A stretch of DNA of 64,000 nucleotides from JANQFM01 sp035471925 (GTDB lineage Bacteria; Acidobacteriota; UBA6911; RPQK01; DATIPO01): assembly GCA_035471925.1 (NCBI GenBank), contig DATIPO010000105.1, positions 1 to 64,000 of the forward strand, given 5' to 3'. Position numbers and translations under genes: made by a program. The notes under the pieces were generated by a model that was given only the letters and a program-made list of their open reading frames with translations, did not search any database and had not been told where the DNA came from. This document shows, piece after piece, positions 9,288-17,626 of the stretch (positions are counted from its first letter, which is position 1; the number at the start of each line of letters is the position of its first letter).

Positions 9288-9434
9288 GCTTGGCCAAGCT
9301 CCTCCCGCGGACTCTTTGAGCAACTCGATTGAACGATGGCGGCCCCGCTTTCGTCTACAAGGACATCCCCTGTCGTTTAAGTCACGCCGTATTAGCGGCG
9401 CGATCGCCCCTCGTCAGGGGAGGAGTTTGCTCAG

Positions 9435-11477
9435 GTGACATCGGCAAAAAACTCATCGCAAGTCCTTCAATTCGGCGTCTACGAAATTGACCTCAAGAGC
9501 CGCGAGCTGCGTAAGTCGGGCTTGCGCAAGCGGCTGCAGCCCCAACCCTTCAAGGTACTGGCACTGCTGGCCTCCCGGGCGGGTGAAGTGGTGACGCGGG
9601 AAGAACTGCAGGAACACGTCTGGGACGACGACACCCACGTCGATTTCGAACACGGCCTCAACTACTGCGTCCGCCAGGTGCGCACGGCTCTGGGCGACAA
9701 CGCCGACAGTCCGCGCTTCGTGGAAACCCTGCCGCGCATCGGCTACCGCTTCATCGCCGAAGTCAAGCGCATCGCTCCCCAGGGCGCTCCCGCCTCGCAA
9801 GCGCCAGCCTCGCCGGCGTCCGCTGGGGAAAGCAGTCGGCATGACTGGACTCCCGCCGCCCTGCTGGCCTTGGCCGCCGTACTGCTGGCCGCCTTCGTCC
9901 TGTGGCAGCAAATGGGCCCGCCTGTGGAGTCCTCTTCTCAGCCTATGCGGCTGGCGGTGCTGCCCTTCCAGCCCCGAGGACCCCAAGCCGTGGAAAGCTA
10001 CGTCCTGGCCGGATTGACGGAGGACCTCATCCTCAACTTGGCTCAGCAGCAGGGCGATCAATCGCTGGAACTGATCGCCTTTACCAGTTCCTGGCACTAC
10101 CGCAATCAGGAAATCGACACCCGTAAAGTGGCTGAAGAGCTCAACGTCGACTACATCCTTTACGGAACGCTGCAACGCAGGAGGCCCTCCGCTTTGGCTG
10201 GGGAAAACGACAATCTGGTGCTGGCGAGAGCGACCGACGCAACCGGCGCCGAAGGGGATTCCGCTTCACAGGCTGCGCCGCCGGACGCCGCAACTGGCGA
10301 ACCGGGCATGGAAATCACGGCCCATCTTGTGGACACGGTGACCCACCGGACGGTCAAGATCAGGGAGGTCCGCCTGCCCTGGAGGCGTCCGCTGCTGGAG
10401 GCCGGTACGGCGGCCCGCGAAATCGCCCAGACCATGTCAGCCGAACTACTGGGTGTGGAGGAGACGCCCGAGCGCCGCTACTCCTGTGAACTGGCCCCGC
10501 CGTCCGACACGCCGCTGGCCGTCCGCGAACTCTGTGCCCAGGGGCGATTCCAGGCCCGCTCAAAGCACTTTGCCGAGAGCATCGAATCCTTGCGCGAAGC
10601 CCTGCGCCAGCGGCCCGATTTCCTGCCGGCCGTGGCCGCCCTGGCCTGGTCATATGCCCAGGCACCTTTCTACGAGAGTGAATACCGCGGCAACCAAACC
10701 TGGGATCTCGCCGAGTCGGCTGCGCGGCGGGCGCTTCAAGCCCAGCCTGATCTGTGGGAGGCCGAGTTGGCACTGGCCGTCAGCCTCTTTTATCGTGACT
10801 GGAACTGGGCCGACGCCGAACAGCATTATCGCCGGGCCTTGGCACAGGCTCCTGAGGCCGAGACCGACCCCGCGGTGTGGATGGCGGGCTTTCTCTCCGC
10901 GGCCGGACGACATCAAGAAGCTCTCCAACTGATTGAGCAGGCCAACCGTCACGATCTCATGTCGGCCCTTGTGGGCGGAGATTACGCCTGGCATCTCTAC
11001 CATGCCGGTCAATTCCGACGGGCAGTGCGCCAAGCTCGCCGCGGGATGAACCTCTCCGGATTCTCGGCCTGGTCGCGCCTGTGCCTGCTTTACTCCGGAC
11101 TGGCGTTGGATGACCATGCCCTCACTCTGGAAGCCGTCCGGGGCATACTGAAGGAACGCCTGAACTCCAATGACGAGGGAGTCCGCCGGCGCAGTCACGC
11201 TTTCCTGGAAACGTTGGATGCCCTGCCTCCTGCCCAAGCCGTGGACAAGTATCTAACGGTCGTGGAGGAGCTTGACATCCCTCCCTACCGCAAGGCGGTG
11301 GTGCAAGCCCACTTGGGCAAGCGCGAGGCCATGTACGAGTCATTGCGCAAGGCCCTGCCCCAGAAGGGCTTCGGACCGCTGTTCATGGCTCACGAACCCG
11401 CCTTCGAACCCTATCGCCAGGAAGCAGCTTTCCAAGAACTGGCACGGCAAGTCTACGACGGCGCCCCCGGCCACTGA
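9435..11477 (+). CDS. CadC-like transmembrane regulator: winged helix + TolB-like + TPR
   Basis: The 680-residue protein begins with an OmpR/PhoB-type winged-helix domain (about 11-112, ending in the typical PRIGYRF). A single membrane helix follows (about 138-158), then a TolB-N/adenylate-cyclase-associated segment (LAVLPF..., VDYILYGTL) and tetratricopeptide repeats to the C-terminus. This is a one-component membrane regulator: cytosolic DNA-binding head, periplasmic sensor. The architecture is strongly expanded in Acidobacteriota. It starts at a GTG 9 nt after GGAGGAG; a CCCCT-cgtc-AGGGG stem abuts that ribosome site and might modulate translation. The regulated genes are unknown. Confidence 0.88.
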   Translation: MTSAKNSSQVLQFGVYEIDLKSRELRKSGLRKRLQPQPFKVLALLASRAGEVVTREELQEHVWDDDTHVDFEHGLNYCVRQVRTALGDNADSPRFVETLPRIGYRFIAEVKRIAPQGAPASQAPASPASAGESSRHDWTPAALLALAAVLLAAFVLWQQMGPPVESSSQPMRLAVLPFQPRGPQAVESYVLAGLTEDLILNLAQQQGDQSLELIAFTSSWHYRNQEIDTRKVAEELNVDYILYGTLQRRRPSALAGENDNLVLARATDATGAEGDSASQAAPPDAATGEPGMEITAHLVDTVTHRTVKIREVRLPWRRPLLEAGTAAREIAQTMSAELLGVEETPERRYSCELAPPSDTPLAVRELCAQGRFQARSKHFAESIESLREALRQRPDFLPAVAALAWSYAQAPFYESEYRGNQTWDLAESAARRALQAQPDLWEAELALAVSLFYRDWNWADAEQHYRRALAQAPEAETDPAVWMAGFLSAAGRHQEALQLIEQANRHDLMSALVGGDYAWHLYHAGQFRRAVRQARRGMNLSGFSAWSRLCLLYSGLALDDHALTLEAVRGILKERLNSNDEGVRRRSHAFLETLDALPPAQAVDKYLTVVEELDIPPYRKAVVQAHLGKREAMYESLRKALPQKGFGPLFMAHEPAFEPYRQEAAFQELARQVYDGAPGH

Positions 11478-11546
11478 GGGGCACCCCCTCGGCAGCAATC
11501 GCAACACATCCTCCCCGCCACAAGAGATCGCCCGCCGGGCCGTCGA

Positions 11547-11657
11547 GACCGGCTCAGTCTCGTTGAAAAGCGCTTCGACCTCCTCAGGCGTGGCAGAAGT
11601 GGCGATGTCGATGTCGGAGACGGCCCGGCCAAGCAGGCAGTCGCGCACCGCTGTGCC
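11547..11657 (-). pseudogene. Fragment of a CCA/poly(A) polymerase-type nucleotidyltransferase
   Basis: About 37 codons on the minus strand read GTAVRDCLLGRAVSD and continue DIDIATSATPEEVEALF, matching the N-terminal active site of class II tRNA nucleotidyltransferases/PcnB (GG-VRD-LLG and the D-x-D metal site). Homology stops after TEPV on one side and exactly at the first unit of tandem array B on the other. No start, no upstream beta-strand and no remaining 350 residues are present, so this is gene debris, apparently truncated where the array begins. Confidence 0.7.
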
Positions 11658-11936
11658 GAAGGAGTGATCTCCGTGCCGAGCGGAGTCCGAACGAGTGACC
11701 CTGTGATCCCCGTGCCGAACGAGAACTCGCAGCGGAGTATTCTCAGCACCGAACGGCTCTCGCAGCCGAACGAGCGACTTCAGGGCCCGAGCCGCGATCC
11801 GGCCGATCGAGTGATCCCCGTGCCGAACGGCGTTCCCGGAGCCGAGCCGGGCTCCCTGTGCCGAAGCAGTGATCTCGGATGCCGAACGGCTAGTGACTCT
11901 GTACCGAACGGAGCGGCCTGTGTTGAAGCGAAGTAT
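11651..11936 (+). repeat. Degenerate tandem array B, about 20 bp units
   Basis: About 14 imperfect units recur every 16-22 bp, mostly around the core GTGCCGAACG (clear copies at 11713, 11821, 11880 and 11902). Units are poorly conserved outside the core. The array abuts module B on the right and overlaps the end of a nucleotidyltransferase remnant on the left. One unit of the better-kept array C shares the decamer CGTGCCGAAC. No ORF spans it meaningfully. Confidence 0.6.
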
Positions 11937-11937
11937 G

Positions 11938-12050
11938 GGCTCGCTGTAGGCGAGCCATAGGCCAGCCCAGGGTCAGCTCGCTACGAGCGGAGCGAGGTGC
12001 GAGCGCCACCCTGGGTACCGAATCCATTGATAAACAAACCCTGAAAGGGT
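11938..12050 (+). repeat. Three-hairpin module, copy B
   Basis: H1 GGCTCGC-tgtag-GCGAGCC is at 11938-11956. H2 pairs CCCAGGGT (11966-11973) with ACCCTGGG (12008-12015) around 34 nt, which contain a further GCTCGC/GCGAGC stem. H3 ACCCT-GAA-AGGGT is at 12038-12050. Gaps are 9 and 22 nt, as in the other copies. H3 is 22 nt from the stop codon of the opposing PAP2 gene. Confidence 0.8.
12029..12050 (-). terminator. Possible terminator of the PAP2 gene (H3 of module B)
   Basis: Read on the minus strand, 22 nt after the PAP2 stop codon, ACCCT-TTC-AGGGT is followed by TTGTTTATC. The 5-bp stem is short for an intrinsic terminator but the U-rich tail is suggestive. It coincides with hairpin H3 of the dispersed module. 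Confidence 0.35.
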
Positions 12051-12072
12051 GCAATAAGAAGAGGCCTGCAGA

Positions 12073-12945
12073 CTAGCCGAGAAAGAGAGCGTCGGAGAGG
12101 AGCAGAGCGAGCCATCCCAGCAGGGCCCCGGCGGCCACGTCGGCTACGTAGTGATAGCGTCCGTAGACGGACGACACCATCATTCCGACTGCGATGAGCC
12201 AGCCGGCCGCGAGGCCCTCCCATCCCCACAGGCGTCCGCACCAAACTGCGAAGATGACGGCGGTGGAGGCGTGACCGCTGGGCATTGCGCCTCCTTTGTG
12301 AGCCGGTCCCTGGTACATGAGCCGGTTCATGAAAGCGGTGACCGCATATCCCTTGAGCGCCGGACGTCCGCCCTCGATGAGCCCCTCCTCGAGAAGTCCC
12401 CAGCGCGGTCCCCAAACCGGGATGAGCGTGTAGCAGGAATAGGACACGAGATAGCCCAAGAGCACTGCGAAGCTCATCGACTCGAAGTCGTTGAGGCGTC
12501 CCCGCAGGTGCAGAGCGGTGCCGACCACGGGCGTGTAGAGGTAATAGGAGGCGTAGAAGAGGTGCATGGCCTCGGCGGTGAGGCGTCCCCCGTATCGGGC
12601 CATCCATCGGCTGGGCTGGCCCAGCAGACGTCCCTCCCAACGGATCAGCGGCCCGTCCCAGCAGCGGCCGGGCGCGTGATAGACGTGAAGGACGCGTCCC
12701 GCCCATAGGTAAGCCCACCAGAAGAAGACCACAGGTCCCCACAGCCGCAGAAATTCCGGTACGAAACCGCTCCCGGCTGACGCCACAAGGAGCGCGGCCA
12801 AAGCCGCGGCCAGCAGCGCGTCCCAGGCCAACAGGCGGAGCCTCTGACGAGGCGGGTGGCGGGCGGTCAAGAGAAAAATCATATGGACCGCAAGGTAAGC
12901 CAAGGCCAACACAATCGGCAGCGACCATTCGTACTTGAAATCCAT
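12073..12945 (-). CDS. PAP2-superfamily membrane phosphatase
   Basis: The 290-residue polytopic membrane protein carries the PAP2 active-site signatures PSGHAS and, about 45 residues later, GRYHYVADVAAG, corresponding to phosphatase motifs 2 and 3. Members dephosphorylate lipid phosphates (phosphatidate, undecaprenyl pyrophosphate) or transfer inositol-phosphate head groups (AUR1-like). Sequence alone does not choose between these. I prefer the ATG at 12945; a TTG at 12960 would add five residues. A TATAAT promoter lies upstream at 12984-13014. It converges on the winged-helix regulator gene, with array B and module B between them. Confidence 0.85.
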   Translation of the reverse strand: MDFKYEWSLPIVLALAYLAVHMIFLLTARHPPRQRLRLLAWDALLAAALAALLVASAGSGFVPEFLRLWGPVVFFWWAYLWAGRVLHVYHAPGRCWDGPLIRWEGRLLGQPSRWMARYGGRLTAEAMHLFYASYYLYTPVVGTALHLRGRLNDFESMSFAVLLGYLVSYSCYTLIPVWGPRWGLLEEGLIEGGRPALKGYAVTAFMNRLMYQGPAHKGGAMPSGHASTAVIFAVWCGRLWGWEGLAAGWLIAVGMMVSSVYGRYHYVADVAAGALLGWLALLLSDALFLG

Positions 12946-12983
12946 AAGAGCCCGGAGCAAGGACAGATCCGTTGCGTCAGGGC

Positions 12984-13014
12984 ATTATAACCCTCCCCCG
13001 AGCACACTTATCAA
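12984..13014 (-). promoter_or_regulatory. Candidate sigma-70 promoter of the PAP2 gene
   Basis: On the minus strand TTGATA (13009-13014) and a perfect TATAAT (12984-12989) are separated by 19 nt, slightly longer than optimal. Transcription would begin near 12977, about 30 nt before the ATG at 12945. Confidence 0.5.
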
Positions 13015-13101
13015 AAGTCACCGCCTCCCTTCCTGCGCATGACCCCTCCGAACGGCGGGACCTCTCACGGCATCCGCCGTTTGTCAGCAGATCGGCGGCT
13101 G

Positions 13102-13142
13102 TTGGCACTCTCGGCTGAACTGCCATTTGGCACTCCCATGGC
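13102..13142 (+). promoter_or_regulatory. Direct repeat TTGGCACTC x2 upstream of fadN, possible sigma-54 site
   Basis: TTGGCACTC occurs at 13102-13110 and again at 13127-13135, 25 bp apart. The second copy continues to give GG-N10-GC (13129-30 and 13141-42), the spacing of a -24/-12 promoter, although the -12 half reads TGGC rather than TTGC. It lies about 90 nt before the fadN start. It could also be a pair of operator half-sites. Confidence 0.3.
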
Positions 13143-13230
13143 TATCAGGCGGCTCAAATGAGCGGGGTGCTGTCCGTGATCGAACAGGGGCCGGGCCACC
13201 CGATGGGTTCGGTTCGCTGTTAATGATAAA

Positions 13231-15642
13231 GTGTCTCCGATGGAACGCCAGAAATTGGACGAACGACAAGAACAAAGACGAGTTGACAGCCATAGACCCT
13301 TCCGCCGCGCCGCCGTTTTGGGCGCCGGCGTCATGGGCTCGCAGATCGCGGCCCACTTGGCCAACGCCGGACTGCAGGTGCTGCTGCTGGACATTGCTCC
13401 AGAAGGCGGCCCCAACAACGCGGTTGTGGAATCGGCCTTCAAAAAGACCCGCAAGATGAAGCCGGCCCCTTTTGTCACCGACGACGTGGCCCGGCGGGTC
13501 GAGTTGGGCAACTTTGAAGACGATTTCGAGCGTATCGGCGAAGCCGACTGGGTGCTGGAGGCGGTCATCGAAAAGATGGACGTCAAGCGCCAAGTCATGG
13601 AGCAGGTGGAACGTCACGCCGCGGCCGACGCCGTGATCACAACCAACACTTCAGGACTGCCTATCCACCAAATCTCCCAGGAGCGCAGCGACGACTTCAA
13701 GCGCCGCTTCCTGGGAACGCACTTCTTCAACCCGCCCCGCTATCTGCGGCTCTTCGAGGTCATCCCCACGCCCAACACTGATCCCGACATCGTGGAGCGC
13801 ATCCGATGGTTCGCCCGCATCCACCTGGGCAAAGGGGTGGTGATCGCCAAAGACCGCCCCAATTTCATCGGCAACCGCATCGGCGTTTACGCCATGAACC
13901 GCTCCATCCGCGGCGTCACCGACCAGGGCTACACCATCGAAGAGATCGACACTTTGACCGGTCCGCTCTCGGGACGCCCAAAAAGCGCCACCTTCCGAAC
14001 CGCCGATGTGGTGGGTTTGGACACCATGGTCTATGTCAGCGAGAACCTCTATGAAGCGGTTCCCGAAGACGAGAGCCGCGAGGCCTTCAAGATTCCGCCA
14101 CAGGTCAAGAAGCTGGTCGAGTCGGGCGCGCTGGGGGCCAAGACCAGGAAGGGCTTCTACAAGAAAGAAGAGGGAGAGATCCTCTCGGTCGACTTCGAGA
14201 GCCTGGAATACAGCGCTCCCCAAGCCATGGATTTGGGCGACTTGGGCAAGCTCAAGAAGATCCCCGACCTGAAGGAGCGCCTGCGGGTCCTCTATGAAGA
14301 CGAGGGACGGGCCGGCGCTTTCTTCCGCGACTCGATTCTGGACGTTATGGCCTACGCTGCCCGGCGCATACCTGAGATCTCCGACAATCCGGCAGATGTC
14401 GACCGGGCCGTCCGCTGGGGATTCGCCTGGGAACTGGGTCCCTTTCAGTACTGGGACGCCCTGGGATTCCAGCGGGTACTCAAGGACATGCGCGAGGTCG
14501 GCCTGCAGTTGCCGCCCTGGATCAAGGAAATGGAGGATGCGGGGGCGGAGTCGTTCTACAAGGGACGGGGCCGTGATCGTTCAGTCTACATTCCTGGAGA
14601 GGGGTACCAGCCCGACACGCCTCCTGCTGACGAAATCCAGTTGGGGTTCATCAAATCCGATCCCGGACGCGAGGTGTGGAAGAACGAGGAAGCGGCCCTC
14701 CTCGACCTAGGTGACGGAGTACTGCTTTACGAGTTCCGGTCCAAGGCCAATTCGCTGGGCACCCAGGTCATGCAGGGGCTCCAGCAGGCCGTAGAGATCG
14801 TGGAGAAGGGCGACTATCATGGCTTGGTCATTGGAAACGAGGGCAGCAATTTCTCGGTCGGGGCCAACCTGGGGGAAGCCGCCATGGCTGCCCAGGATGG
14901 GCGTTTCGACTTAATCGTCCAAGCCGTCAACGGATTCCAAGCCACCATCCAGCGCCTGCGCTACGCCTCTAAACCGGTGGTGACGGCCTTTCACCAGCGG
15001 GTGCTGGGCGGGGCCTGCGAGATCGGAATGGGAAGCGACCAGGTGGTAGCTCCCACAGAGTCCTATATCGGACTGGTTGAATTGGGCGTGGGATTGATCC
15101 CGGCAGGAACGGGAACCACCCATATGGCGGCCCGGGCTTCGGAAACGGCCGCCAATGAGCTGCCCAGCCAGGTTCAGCCCTTCCTGCAAAGGGCCTTCCA
15201 GGCCATCGGGACCGCCAAGGTGGCCACCAGCGCCCAGGAAGCGGTGCGGACCGGCTATCTGCTGCCCTGCAGCAAGGTCATCATGAACTCAGCCCGGCGC
15301 ATCTACGTGGCCAAGCAGGAGGTGCTGCGGCTTTCCCTGGAGGGATACGCGCCGCCCCCGGTTCGGACTGCCATTTATGTCCTGGGACGCCAGGGCAAGG
15401 CCTTCCTGGAGGTGGCGGCCCGCAGCATGCAACAAGCCGGATACGCCAGCAAATACGACGTTTACCTGGCCGACCGCTTGGCGCATATCCTCTGCGGAGG
15501 CGACTTGAGCGGGCCTGGCCATGTGCACGAAGACTATCTGCTGGAATTGGAACGCGAAGCTTTCCTGTCGCTGTTGGGTGAGAAAAGGACCCAGCAGCGC
15601 ATCGAACATCTGCTCAAGACCGGCAAACCCCTGCGAAACTGA
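13231..15642 (+). CDS. fadN: 3-hydroxyacyl-CoA dehydrogenase/enoyl-CoA hydratase, FadN type
   Basis: This 803-residue bifunctional enzyme should carry out two steps of fatty-acid beta-oxidation. The N-terminal NAD-binding domain begins with GAGVMGSQIAAH; the dehydrogenase catalytic region includes THFFNPPRY. The C-terminal third (about residues 480-690) is a crotonase domain with oxyanion-loop region VGANLG and the glutamate-containing ELGVGLIPAG. The order dehydrogenase-then-hydratase is that of Bacillus FadN, opposite to FadB of E. coli. A GTG (13231) or an ATG (13240) may be the start; neither has a clear ribosome site. fadA follows after 42 nt, so the two form an operon. Confidence 0.9.
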   Translation: MSPMERQKLDERQEQRRVDSHRPFRRAAVLGAGVMGSQIAAHLANAGLQVLLLDIAPEGGPNNAVVESAFKKTRKMKPAPFVTDDVARRVELGNFEDDFERIGEADWVLEAVIEKMDVKRQVMEQVERHAAADAVITTNTSGLPIHQISQERSDDFKRRFLGTHFFNPPRYLRLFEVIPTPNTDPDIVERIRWFARIHLGKGVVIAKDRPNFIGNRIGVYAMNRSIRGVTDQGYTIEEIDTLTGPLSGRPKSATFRTADVVGLDTMVYVSENLYEAVPEDESREAFKIPPQVKKLVESGALGAKTRKGFYKKEEGEILSVDFESLEYSAPQAMDLGDLGKLKKIPDLKERLRVLYEDEGRAGAFFRDSILDVMAYAARRIPEISDNPADVDRAVRWGFAWELGPFQYWDALGFQRVLKDMREVGLQLPPWIKEMEDAGAESFYKGRGRDRSVYIPGEGYQPDTPPADEIQLGFIKSDPGREVWKNEEAALLDLGDGVLLYEFRSKANSLGTQVMQGLQQAVEIVEKGDYHGLVIGNEGSNFSVGANLGEAAMAAQDGRFDLIVQAVNGFQATIQRLRYASKPVVTAFHQRVLGGACEIGMGSDQVVAPTESYIGLVELGVGLIPAGTGTTHMAARASETAANELPSQVQPFLQRAFQAIGTAKVATSAQEAVRTGYLLPCSKVIMNSARRIYVAKQEVLRLSLEGYAPPPVRTAIYVLGRQGKAFLEVAARSMQQAGYASKYDVYLADRLAHILCGGDLSGPGHVHEDYLLELEREAFLSLLGEKRTQQRIEHLLKTGKPLRN

Positions 15643-15684
15643 GCCGCAAGAGAGTGAATCGAAGTCCATTGGAGTGAAGCCGAT

Positions 15685-16866
15685 ATGAGAGAAGCATTTG
15701 TCGTCAGCAGCGTCCGCACGGCGGTGGGAAAGGCCAAGAGAGGCACGTTGCGCAACACGCGTCCCGAACGGATGGGCGCCGTGGCGGTCCGCGGCGCGTT
15801 GGGCCGGGTTCCGGGGCTGGAACCCTCGCGCATCGACGACGTCCTCATCGGATGCGCCATGCCGGAAGGCGAACAAGGCATGAACATGGGACGCATCATC
15901 GCCCAGAAAGCCGGATTCCCTGACGCCGTCCCGGCCGCCACCATCAACCGATTCTGTTCCTCGGGCTTGCAGACCATCGCCATGGCCCACCAATCGATCG
16001 TGGCCGGCGGGAACGATGCCGTGATTGCGGGCGGCTCGGAATCGATGAGCATGGTGCCCATGACAGGCTACTTCTTCTCGCCCGATCCGGGACTGGCCGA
16101 AGCTGATCCCGAGGTCTACGTGAGCATGGGAATCACGGCTGAAAACGTGGCCCGCAAATACCAAGTCTCGCGCGACGACCAGGACGCCTTTTCGCTTTCC
16201 TCTCACCAAAAAGCCGTCGACGCCATCCGCGAGGGGCGCTTTGAGGAAGAAGTCGTCCCCCTCCAAGTGGAGGAGGTGGCTTACTGCAACGGCTCGACCC
16301 ACGAACGGGAAATCGAGTTCAAGGTCGACGAAGGTCCCCGCGCCGACACCAGCATCGAAGCTCTGGCCAAGCTGCGTCCGGCATTTCAGCAAGGCGGGAC
16401 GGTCACGGCCGGAAACGCCTCCCAGATGTCCGACGGAGCCGCCGCGGCAGCCTTGGTTTCAGGCAAGCTGGTCAAAGAACTCGAACTGACTCCGCTGGCC
16501 CGCCTGGTCAGCTTCGCGGTGGCCGGGGTAGCCCCGGAAATCATGGGCATCGGGCCGGTGGACGCCATCCCCAAAGCCCTCAAGCGGGCCGGACTCAAAC
16601 TCGACGACATCGGACTGGTGGAACTCAACGAAGCCTTTGCCTCCCAAGCCCTGGCCGTCATCCGCCAAGCCGGGCTGGACCCTGAGATCGTCAACGTCAA
16701 CGGAGGCGCCATCGCGCTGGGGCATCCGCTGGGGTGCACGGGAGCCAAGCTGACCGCCACGCTGCTGCACGAAATGAAGCGCCGCAAGGTGCGCTACGGG
16801 CTCTGCACCATGTGCATCGGCGGCGGAATGGGCGCCGCCGGCATCTTCGAGAACCTGACCCTCTAA
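15685..16866 (+). CDS. fadA: Acetyl-CoA acyltransferase (beta-ketothiolase)
   Basis: The 393-residue thiolase performs the last step of beta-oxidation, cleaving 3-ketoacyl-CoA with CoA. It has the nucleophile cysteine in NRFCSSGLQ, the histidine in GGAIALGHPLG and the second catalytic cysteine in CIGGGMG, and full family length. It lies 42 nt after fadN in the same direction, and the pair would complete hydration, oxidation and thiolysis. No acyl-CoA dehydrogenase or acyl-CoA synthetase gene is nearby. Immediately downstream is a protease remnant and repeat array C. Confidence 0.93.
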   Translation: MREAFVVSSVRTAVGKAKRGTLRNTRPERMGAVAVRGALGRVPGLEPSRIDDVLIGCAMPEGEQGMNMGRIIAQKAGFPDAVPAATINRFCSSGLQTIAMAHQSIVAGGNDAVIAGGSESMSMVPMTGYFFSPDPGLAEADPEVYVSMGITAENVARKYQVSRDDQDAFSLSSHQKAVDAIREGRFEEEVVPLQVEEVAYCNGSTHEREIEFKVDEGPRADTSIEALAKLRPAFQQGGTVTAGNASQMSDGAAAAALVSGKLVKELELTPLARLVSFAVAGVAPEIMGIGPVDAIPKALKRAGLKLDDIGLVELNEAFASQALAVIRQAGLDPEIVNVNGGAIALGHPLGCTGAKLTATLLHEMKRRKVRYGLCTMCIGGGMGAAGIFENLTL

Positions 16867-16985
16867 GGACCCCGTGCCTGCCTTGGCATTTCCTCCCCAC
16901 AGCAGGCCTACGGCGGTGGCGTTGTTGCCGTTCTGGAAGAAGACGGGCTAGCCGCTGTCTCCGCCCAGGGACATGGCAGGCGGCC
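16867..16985 (-). pseudogene. Trypsin-like serine protease fragment with in-frame TAG
   Basis: The minus strand reads PAMSLGGDSG, then a TAG stop (16948-16950), then PVFFQNGNNATAVGLLWGG. GGDSG-x-P is the catalytic-serine signature of S1/chymotrypsin-like proteases, and the residue replaced by TAG is normally Ser (TCG to TAG is a single change). The following AVGLLWGG is the usual post-active-site strand. No upstream His/Asp domain is found, and the sequence degenerates towards array C. It is the second enzyme fragment in this window lying between a gene's 3' end and a repeat array. Confidence 0.6.
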
Positions 16986-17063
16986 TCTCTCGAAGCCGCC
17001 GACCATCTCCACAACAGCCCGCCGCCCTCCAACCGCTTTCCGGATGCTGTGTCTGCTCAACCA

Positions 17064-17480
17064 CGCTGGAATCTGTTTTAAAGCGCTCTGAAAACCTGTT
17101 GAGCGTTTTGGAATCCATTCAAGCACGTTGGGATCTGTTTAAGCGCACTGGAGTCCGTCTAAGCCCGATGGAATCTGTTCAAGCGCGCTAGAAATTTGCT
17201 CAAGCACGCTGGAGTCCGTTTAAGCGTGCTGGACTCTGGTTGGCGTGCTGGACTCTGGTTGGCGTGCCGGACTCTGGTTGGCGTGCTGGACTCTGGTTGG
17301 CGTGCTGGACTCTGGTTGGCGTGCCGAACCCTGGTTGAGCGTACTGGAACCGGCTCAAGCACACCGGAATTCGTTCAAGCCCCGCTGGAATTTGTTCAAG
17401 CACACCGGAAATCCGTTTAAGCATGCAACTCTGCTCAAGCACGCTGGAGGTGGAGGCGACGCTATCCTGAAATCCGTCTG
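17064..17480 (+). repeat. Minisatellite array C, 19-21 bp units, about 20 copies
   Basis: About 20 head-to-tail units fit a consensus close to CGCGCTGGAATCTGTTCAAG. The central five (17225-17319) are nearly identical 19-mers, CGTGCTGGACTCTGGTTGG, while flanking units are 18-21 bp and more diverged. That pattern suggests recent expansion in the middle of an older array. The period is not a multiple of three, so it is unlikely to be coding. The last unit runs into hairpin module C. Confidence 0.85.
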
Positions 17481-17587
17481 GGCTCGCTGTAGGCGAGCCA
17501 TAGGCCAGCCCAGGGTAAAGCGAAGACGCAAAGCGCCGAAGCGTCACCCTGGGTGCGGTAAACCATCAAAAGGAACCCTGAAGGGGT
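17481..17587 (+). repeat. Three-hairpin module, copy C
   Basis: H1 GGCTCGC-tgtag-GCGAGCC is at 17481-17499. H2 pairs CCCAGGGT (17509-17516) with ACCCTGGG (17546-17553) around 29 nt containing a GACGC/GCGTC stem. H3 ACCCT-GAA-GGGGT is at 17575-17587 and keeps pairing through one G-U on this strand. Gaps are 9 and 21 nt. H3 ends 39 nt from the stop codon of the opposing peroxiredoxin gene. Confidence 0.8.
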
Positions 17588-17626
17588 GGAATAGCGCTGC
17601 CAATTTCCGCCTCGGCACCCAGCCGG

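Noticed and set aside
17064..17480. The short-unit arrays as CRISPR or a tandem-guide RNA array
   Set aside because: Units are contiguous 19-21 bp repeats without the alternation of constant repeat and unique spacer, and no cas or Nop-domain nuclease gene is in the window.
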